NCBI RefSeq assembly: GCF_900090225.1
Contig: NZ_FMHY01000002.1
Span: 4,340,001 to 4,404,000, forward strand
Reading direction: 5' to 3'
Length of the DNA stretch: 64,000 bases
From: Micromonospora eburnea
GTDB lineage: Bacteria; Actinomycetota; Actinomycetes; Mycobacteriales; Micromonosporaceae
This document shows positions 33,311-40,400 of this stretch, piece after piece. The translations under genes and the position numbers were made by a program. Every line of letters begins with the position of its first letter. Position 1 is the first letter of the stretch. A model generated the notes under the pieces. It saw only the letters and a list, made by a program, of their open reading frames with translations, was not told the DNA's origin and did not search any database.

Positions 33311-33805
33311 CTAACAGTTTCGACAGCCGGTCGGCGCAGGTGCTTCGGGAAATTCCTCGCGCTCGTCCAGCCAGCCGCAGAGCCGTTCAGCCAGAGTGAA
33401 GTCTTCGGGAAAGAGCGCATGGTCAAGGCAGCGGACGTTTGGATCCCACCCCCACATTCGGCCGTCCGGCGTACTGAAGTCGACCAGGGACCAGATCGCG
33501 CAGCCCCAGGCCAACAGGGGGACAACCGAGGTGGGATGGTTAGGGCGCTCGCGCCATCTCACGTACTCCTCCAACAGTCGGTCGCTGTCGCTGAAGCCGT
33601 AGGTCGTATCGGTCAGAGACAACGCCTCGCCTTCGCGGCCAAAGCCTCCATCAGCGACTTCGAGATAGATCCGCTTGAGCAGTGCAGGCATTGGATGCCC
33701 AACCGCGGCTTCGAGCTCGGTCACGGCCTCAGGTGGTGCGGGTGGCGGCAGCTTGCCGGCCGGGGTCTGCTCGCGGATCCGCTGGATGATCTCGACTTCG
33801 GTCAT
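33311..33805 (-). CDS. SMI1/KNR4 family protein
   Basis: A 164-residue protein with the SMI1/KNR4 (SUKH) pattern: PEAVTELEAAVGHPMPALLKRIYLEVADGGFG near the N-terminus and VPLLAWGCAIWSLVDFSTPDGRMWGWDPN in the middle. SUKH proteins often act as immunity proteins against contact-dependent nuclease toxins, but solitary copies are common. No toxin gene is recognisable next to it. The C-terminal CRNC may form a small metal or disulphide site. Confidence 0.82.
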   Translation of the reverse strand: MTEVEIIQRIREQTPAGKLPPPAPPEAVTELEAAVGHPMPALLKRIYLEVADGGFGREGEALSLTDTTYGFSDSDRLLEEYVRWRERPNHPTSVVPLLAWGCAIWSLVDFSTPDGRMWGWDPNVRCLDHALFPEDFTLAERLCGWLDEREEFPEAPAPTGCRNC

Positions 33806-34081
33806 GGCGGCATTGATAGCAGCAAGTCAGCGTTGCCTGCTCTGTTCGCGGATGGGCGGCCACGAGGATTTGACCCGGACAGCGTCCTGACAGTCCGATG
33901 CGGTAGGCCCCTACCGGGCCGGCTTCTTCTGCCTCCCAAGATCAGGCACCCCGAGCGGCCTCACCCCGGTTACCGGGAGGCGAGTCGGGCCTGTCGGAGC
34001 AGATACTCCCGCTCCGGGCTGCTCGCCGTCTGCCGTGCCGAGCAGGATCCCGATGTCGGTGGGTCCCGGTACTTTCCTGTC

Positions 34082-34615
34082 GTGACGACGAATGGCGTGG
34101 GCCGGGTGCCGACCGCAGATGATGAGGCCCGGTTCTGGGGTTTGGTCGAATCGGCGTGGGCGACGTGCGGGCCCGAGCCGGCGCACGTTCGACAGGCGCT
34201 GGTCGGGCCTGATCCCGCAGCGGACGACAGCAACGCCAGCCTCTACGCCCTCAACGCCTGGACTGATCGGTTTCTGGTCCAGCTGCGGCGGCTGTGTGCC
34301 GACCTGTCGAGCGCAGAGCTGACGGATTTGGACCGGGTGGTCGAGCGAAAGCTGCACGACATCGATCGGCAAGAGATCCATGAGCACACCGACGGCTCGG
34401 ACGACGGCTTCCTGTACTGCCGGGGGTTCATCGTCGCGGCCGGCAAAGAGTTCTACGAGGCGGTCCACGCCGACCCCGCGATGGCGGTGATGGACGCAGA
34501 GTGCGAGGCGATGTGCTACTTCTTCGCCCACCTGCACAACGAGCGGTTCGGCGGCTATCCGGACACCGGTTCGGGCATTTCCCGCGAGTCGGGCTGCAAT
34601 CCGAGCGGGTGGTGA
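34082..34615 (+). CDS. DUF4240-like protein
   Basis: A 177-residue protein that begins, after a short tail, with DDEARFWGLVESAW, and contains LYALNAWTDRFLVQLRRLCADLS and the segment DDGFLYCRGFIVAAGKEFYEAV. This order matches DUF4240 proteins, whose function is unknown. GTG 34082 lies 6 bp after a TACTTT box with no ribosome-binding site, so the start may be leaderless; GTG 34094 is an alternative. The 34616-34922 gap after it shows no gene. Confidence 0.7.
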   Translation: MTTNGVGRVPTADDEARFWGLVESAWATCGPEPAHVRQALVGPDPAADDSNASLYALNAWTDRFLVQLRRLCADLSSAELTDLDRVVERKLHDIDRQEIHEHTDGSDDGFLYCRGFIVAAGKEFYEAVHADPAMAVMDAECEAMCYFFAHLHNERFGGYPDTGSGISRESGCNPSGW

Positions 34616-34922
34616 CGGTCCCCGTTCGACAAGGCGGTCGGGATCGAGCACGTGGTGCCGCCGACTGGGTTTGGCATCTGCCCGAGACCGGTTGGCCGGG
34701 CGCGCTCTCATGTCGCGCTGAGGTGTGGCTGCTGCCTGTCTCATACCGGGCGTAGGCGGTGAGGTCGGCGCGGTTGAGCCTGTCTGGGCTGGATACTCGG
34801 ATGCGCCGTGCGGTGCCACATTGTCCAGGAAATCGAATAGTGTGTGATCTCGACCTGTGGTGGGGCGGCCTGCGGGGGTGAGGACGGGCAACCGCCGCTG
34901 GTCGTCCGGAAGGGAACGCCAG

Positions 34923-36338
34923 GTGCGGGCAACTCGGGCCGGGCGTTGGACCGGAATCGCCGTGGCCAGCGCCATGTGCGCCATGCTGGGGCCCGCGACG
35001 AGGTCCGCGTCGAGGGACGAGACGCCCACCGCGACAGCCACACCGGAGAGCACGGCGCCCCCGCTCACCGAGTCGCGGCCCTGTTCCGACATCGTCGGCT
35101 TCACCTGCGCGTACCTGACGGTGCCGCTGGACCGCCGCGAAGGAGCACCGGGGACGCTTCGGTTGCGGGTCGCGACCGCCGACAATGCCGCCGCGCCTCG
35201 TGGCACGCTCCTGCTGCTGACCGGCGGGCCAGGACAGGCGGGCGCCGGCCTGCTTCCGCGGCTTCGTCAGCGCTTCTCCTACCTTCTCAACGACTACCGA
35301 CTCGTCATGATCGACCAACGGGGCACCGGAGCGGGCGCGCTCACCTGCGAGCCGCTCCAGGCCGAGGTGGGCTCGTCCGATGTCACCGTGCCGACACCCG
35401 AGGCGGTACGCGAGTGCGCGCGCCTGCTCGGGCCGAACCGTGACCTCTACACGACGGCGGACACCGTCGCGGATCTGGAGGACCTGCGCCGGGCGCTCGG
35501 CGTGCCGCAGTGGACGCTGGACGGGGTGTCCTACGGATCGTTCGTCGCCCAGCACTACGGACTGACGTTTCCGCACCGGGTACGCCGGATGGTGCTCGAC
35601 TCGGTGGTTCCGCAGGACGGCCCCGACGCGCTGTACGTCACCGGCCTGCGCCGCGCCGGGTGGATGCTACGCCAGGCGTGCCAGGAACAGCGCTGCGGCC
35701 ACGACCCGGCGGCGGCGCTGGCCGACGTCGTGCGCCGCTACGACAACGGCGTCGGCGTCTTCGACCTGATCGTGGCCGCGAGCATCGTCGATCCGAAACT
35801 GACCGGCACGGGGTTCTTCCCGGTGCTGGCGCTGCTGCGGTCGGCCGCCCAGGGTGATCCGGCCCCACTCAACCAGGCCATCGCCGAACTGGAGGGCGGC
35901 GGTGGCACGTCCCCCGAGCGGTACAGCGCCGGCCTGCACCTGGCGACACTCTGCGCGGACCTGATCCACGCACCGTGGGGAGACTCCACGACCCCGTTGC
36001 GGCGGCGGGACGCGGCCATCGACCAAGCGGTGCGAAAGCTTCGCCCCGATCAGGTGTGGCCGTTCGAGCCGAAGACCGCGGTCGGACACGGTGTCGTCCA
36101 GGGCTGCCGGCACTGGCCGCCGTCGCGCCCGAACCCACAGCCACCACACCCGCGCCTGACCATGCCGGTGCTCCTGATCAACGGTGACCGGGACGTCTCC
36201 ACCCCGCTTGAATGGGCGGTCGAGCAGGCCGAGCGCACGCCGCGCGGCAAGCTGGTGACCATCCCGGGCATGGGGCACTCGATCCAGGGCCGCAACCCGG
36301 TCGGTGATCAGGCCGTACGCGAGTTCCTGCTCTCCTGA
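34923..36338 (+). CDS. Secreted alpha/beta hydrolase (tripeptidyl aminopeptidase-like)
   Basis: A 471-residue exported hydrolase related to the Streptomyces SlpD/SlpE and TAP peptidases (MEROPS S33). The N-terminus has a signal segment (WTGIAVASAMCAMLGPATRS) followed by a Thr/Pro-rich tether. The oxyanion region is LLTGGPGQAG, the nucleophile elbow is GVSYGSF, the acid is in NGDRDVSTP and the histidine in GMGHSIQ. GTG 34923 has GGAAGGGA 7 nt upstream. It lies just outside the biosynthetic cluster and converges with its last gene; a role in the cluster is not indicated. Confidence 0.88.
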   Translation: MRATRAGRWTGIAVASAMCAMLGPATRSASRDETPTATATPESTAPPLTESRPCSDIVGFTCAYLTVPLDRREGAPGTLRLRVATADNAAAPRGTLLLLTGGPGQAGAGLLPRLRQRFSYLLNDYRLVMIDQRGTGAGALTCEPLQAEVGSSDVTVPTPEAVRECARLLGPNRDLYTTADTVADLEDLRRALGVPQWTLDGVSYGSFVAQHYGLTFPHRVRRMVLDSVVPQDGPDALYVTGLRRAGWMLRQACQEQRCGHDPAAALADVVRRYDNGVGVFDLIVAASIVDPKLTGTGFFPVLALLRSAAQGDPAPLNQAIAELEGGGGTSPERYSAGLHLATLCADLIHAPWGDSTTPLRRRDAAIDQAVRKLRPDQVWPFEPKTAVGHGVVQGCRHWPPSRPNPQPPHPRLTMPVLLINGDRDVSTPLEWAVEQAERTPRGKLVTIPGMGHSIQGRNPVGDQAVREFLLS

Positions 36339-36353
36339 GGCGCCCCCGGTCTG

Positions 36354-37481
36354 CTACAACGTCTTCAGGCCGGAGCCGGTCAGCGGCAGCACGACCTGCG
36401 CTCCGGCGATCTGGTCGCGCAACAGTGGCAGGGCGGCGACGGCCACCGCGCTCGTCGGCTCGACGGACAGGCCGGCCCCACGCAGATGCCGCTGTGCCAC
36501 GCGGACCTCATCGTCGGTGACGATGACGGCCGCCCCGCCGGTGCGGCGCAGCACCCGGAGAATCTCGGCGCCGCGCACCGGCCGGCTGGTCAGAATGCCC
36601 TCGGCGATCGTCACCCCCTCGTCGACCGCCACGGGCTGCGGCCAGCCCCCTCGCCAGGCCTGCGCCACGGGTGCGCAGGCCGCCGACTGCACGGCGTACA
36701 TCCGCGGCACGGCGGCCACGAGCCCGGCCCGGCGCAGCGCGGCGAACCCGCGGGCCAACCCGAGGAAGAGGTTGCCCTGCCCAACGGGGCAGACCACGGC
36801 GTCGGGCACCGAGCCGCCGAGCTGCTCCCAGATCTCCCACGCGCACGTCGACTGCCCGCTGAGGAAGAGCGGGTTCCAGCAGTGGCTGGCGTACGCGGCG
36901 GTGCCGGTTTCCCGCCGGCAGGCGGCAGCCGCCGCACCCCGGCCGCCCACCACCTCGACGACCTCGGCCCCCATCTCGGCGATCTGGCGTTTCTTGCCCG
37001 CACCGGCGTGCGCGGGTACGAACACCCGGGCCCGGACACCGGCCGCTGCCGCGTACGCCGCCAGCGACGCGCCGGCGTTGCCCGACGAGTCCTCGACGGC
37101 CTCCTCGATGCCCAGCGCGCGCAGGTGGCTGACCACCACGGCGGTCCCGCGGTCCTTGTACGAGCCGGTCGGTGACAGGAACTCCAGTTTCGCCAGGAAC
37201 TCCCCCTCCGGCAGGGCGACCGGCACGAGCGGCGTGCCGCCCTCGCCAAGGGTGATCGGCGGTACGGCCGGCAACATGGCGGCGTAACGCCACAGCGACC
37301 ATGTGGTGGTGTCGATCGACTGCGGGTCGAACTCCGGTGAGGTCGCCAACTCCCAGGGGGCCTCGCAGTCCGGGCACCGCCACAGTGCCGGGTCGGACGC
37401 GACATGGCCGCCGGCGCACCGGAGGCTCACCGATGGCGCGTGCCGGTGCGCACCGCGCAGGTGGGCGGCTGGCGACGTCAC
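36354..37481 (-). CDS. Fold-type II PLP enzyme (threonine synthase / cysteate synthase-like)
   Basis: A 375-residue pyridoxal-phosphate enzyme. The N-terminus holds a small zinc-ribbon-like cluster (RCAGGH and WRCPDCE, residues 21-40), then the PLP lysine in PTGSYKDRG (Lys109), the phosphate-handling loop EDSSGNAGASLAAYA, and a GLSVEPTSA motif near the C-terminus. This is the threonine synthase layout. The paralogue cysteate synthase shares it and makes L-cysteate from phosphoserine and sulfite. The GTG start overlaps the NRPS stop (GTGA), so it is the last gene of the operon. A building-block role (cysteate, or a vinylglycine/dehydrobutyrine-type residue) is likely. Self-resistance to a threonine synthase inhibitor is an alternative. 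Confidence 0.85.
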   Translation of the reverse strand: MTSPAAHLRGAHRHAPSVSLRCAGGHVASDPALWRCPDCEAPWELATSPEFDPQSIDTTTWSLWRYAAMLPAVPPITLGEGGTPLVPVALPEGEFLAKLEFLSPTGSYKDRGTAVVVSHLRALGIEEAVEDSSGNAGASLAAYAAAAGVRARVFVPAHAGAGKKRQIAEMGAEVVEVVGGRGAAAAACRRETGTAAYASHCWNPLFLSGQSTCAWEIWEQLGGSVPDAVVCPVGQGNLFLGLARGFAALRRAGLVAAVPRMYAVQSAACAPVAQAWRGGWPQPVAVDEGVTIAEGILTSRPVRGAEILRVLRRTGGAAVIVTDDEVRVAQRHLRGAGLSVEPTSAVAVAALPLLRDQIAGAQVVLPLTGSGLKTL

Positions 37482-40400
37482 CGGGCGGCCGATCCGACCG
37501 GTTGCCCGCTCGCCAGCGCACGCCGGTCGATCTTGCCGTTCGGTGTGCGCGGCAGGTCGTCGAGGACCGAGAACTGCTCGGGCACCAGATAGTCGGGCAG
37601 CCGGGCACGCAGGTACGCCCGGACGTCGTCGAGGTCCACGTCGGTACCGCTGACGACGGCGATCAACCGGACCGGCTCACCGCTGGGCAGCACCGCGGCG
37701 TCGCGGACCGCGGGGTGGCCGCGCAGCAACCCTTCGATCTCGCCGGGCTCCACGCGCTGGCCGCGGATCTTCACCTGATCGTCGATGCGGCCGTGGAACT
37801 CCAGCGCGCCATCGGCGCGCAGCCGGCCCTGGTCACCGGTCCGGTACATCCGGGCGCCCGGCTCGTCAGCGAACGGGTCGGGCAGGAACCGGGCGGCGGT
37901 CTCCGCCGGCCGATGCAGGTATCCCCGCGCCACCCCGACGCCCCCGAGGTATATCTCGCCGATCTCCCCGACCGGGACCGGCGCAAGCGCGTCGTCCAGC
38001 ACCCGGACCCACGCGCCGCCGATCGGGCGACCGAGCGGCACCGGGTCAGGCACCGGAGCACCCGCCGGCACGACCTGGTACGTGGTGGTCATCGTGCACT
38101 CGGTGGGCCCGTACTGGTTCACCAGACGCACCCGTGGGCCGAAGATGCGGCGCGCCGCGACGCAGTCAGCCGCGTGCAGGCGTTCTCCGGCGAAGAGGAC
38201 CAGCCGCACCGAAGGCGCGGCACCGGTGGCCAGATCGGCCATACCCCGCAGCAGCGTCGGCACGACGGCGAGCAGGCAGGTCACCCGGTGCCGGCGGACC
38301 AGCGCCAACATCGCCGCCGGGTCCTTGGCCTGGTCGGGGCCGAGCAGCACCACCCGGGCGCCGACGCTCAGCGGGCCGAAGAGGTCGCGTACTGAGGCGT
38401 CGAAGGCGAGTGAGGCGATCTGCAACACGGTGTCCGCCGCGGTGACCTCGTGCTCGCGCATGATGTACCGCAGGTGATTGACGATGCCCCGGTGGTGGGC
38501 GAGCACCCCCTTCGGAGTGCCGGTGGAGCCGGAGGTGTAGACGACGTACGCCACGTTCTCCGTCCCGCCGTCGGCCGGCACGAGCGGTGCGTGCCCGCCG
38601 GATGAGGCGGCCTCGGCGAGCAGGGTCGCCTCGTCCACGACCGGACACGGCGGCGCGACGCCGGCCAGGCTCCCGTCGCCGAGCAGCAGCACGGGCCGGG
38701 CACTGTCGAGGATCGACGCCAGCCGCCGCGGCGGCTGGGCGGGATCGAGCGCGACGTACGCGCCGCCGGCCTTGAGGACCGCGAGCGCCGCCACCACCAT
38801 CGCCACCGATCGGTCGATCGCGATGGCCACGAACGTCTCCGCGCCGACCCCCCGAGCCCGCAGGGCCGCGGCGAGCCGCCCGGCCCGGGCGTCGAGCTCG
38901 CCGTACGTCACCCGCTCGGTGCCGCTGATCAGGGCGGTCGCGGATGGCGTACGGGCCGCCTGGGCGGCGATCAGCTCATCGAGCCGGGCGGCCGGCGGGT
39001 CGGCGACCGGCTCAGCCGGTCCCGGCCGGCGTAGCTGCTCCACGCCGACGAGATCGTCGGGTGGCGCGTCGGGCACCTGCTGGTCGAACCGGGCGAGCGA
39101 CGGGACGAGCGCGGCTGCGGCGGTCAACCCCATCATCGCCACCGCCAGTGCCAGGTACAGCAGGCCGATCCCGCGCCCGGGACCCACTCCGATGACCGCG
39201 CCGACCGTGGACGCGAGCGGCCCGTCGGCCGCCATGAGGGGTTCGAGCAGGCGCCCTCCCAACGGGCCCACCACGGCGTACCCGATCGGCAGCGTCCCCC
39301 AGGCGATCATCTGGTTGAGCGCGAAGACCCGGCCGTGGAACCGCTGCGGGACCTTCACCTGGACGATCGTGGCGTAGATCCCCTGGGTCACGGAGAGGGC
39401 CAGGCCGGCACCGAAGAGCCCGGCGGCGACCAGGAGCAACGCCGGACGCAGACCGACGAGGAGGTAGCAGGCCGACATCGCCGCCGACGCGATGAGCACG
39501 CCGGTCGCCCGCCGCCGGGTCGGCCCGCCCCAAACGATCACCAGCAGCCCGCCGAGCGCCGCGCCCACGCCTTCGGCGAACGCGACCTGACCGACCTGGG
39601 CGAGCGAACCGAAACCCAGGACCAGCGGCGACACCATGATCAACGCTGCGCCGAGGAAGACGTTGAGCGCGGCGAAGAACAGCAGCATGCTGCGCAGTCC
39701 GCGAATGCCCCAGGTGAAGCGCAGCCCGCCGAGCAGCGCGGCCAGCAGCGGCTCGTCGCGGACCCGGCCCATCGCCTGCGGGAAGCGCACCACGAGGAGT
39801 ACGACCACGGCGAACGCGTAGCTCACCACATCGACGAGCACGATGCCGCCCAACCCGAGCAGCCCCAGCAGGCCGGCGCCGAGCAGCGGCGCCACCAGGT
39901 TGGCGAAGCCGATGGCGAGCTGGTTGACGCCGTTGGCGTGGCCGAGATACGCCTTCGGCACCAGCTGAGGGGTCGCGGCGAGGAAGGCGACACGCTGGAA
40001 CGACGCTGCCGTGGACAGGCAGACGACCAGCACGTAGAGGTGCCACACCTGTAGGTTTCCGCCCCACAGCAGCAGGCCCATGGCCAGCTCGGCCAGCCCG
40101 GCCGCCAGCCCCGCCGAGAGCATCACCCGGCGCCGGTCGAGCCGGTCGACCAGCGCGCCGGCCAGTGGGGAGACCACCAGGGTGGGCACGATGCCAAGCG
40201 CCGCGAAAAGGGCGAACGAGACGTACGAGCCGGTCTCCAGGTAGATCCACACCGGGATCGCCCACTGGGTCAGCGCCGAGCCGGTCAGCGAGGCGAGCTG
40301 CCCGGCGGCGATGGCCAGGTAGGTGCGCATGTTCCGCGGCGCGGCCGGTGTGCCGGCGGGCGTTCTGGCGGCGCCGGCTGGGGCGGCCCCCAGCCGACCG

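Noticed and set aside
33311..33805. SMI1/KNR4 gene as immunity gene of a toxin system
   Set aside because: No polymorphic toxin, secretion-linked or nuclease gene lies beside it.
34616..34922. Possible small gene between the DUF4240-like and hydrolase genes
   Set aside because: No frame with good codon bias; it appears to be the hydrolase promoter region.
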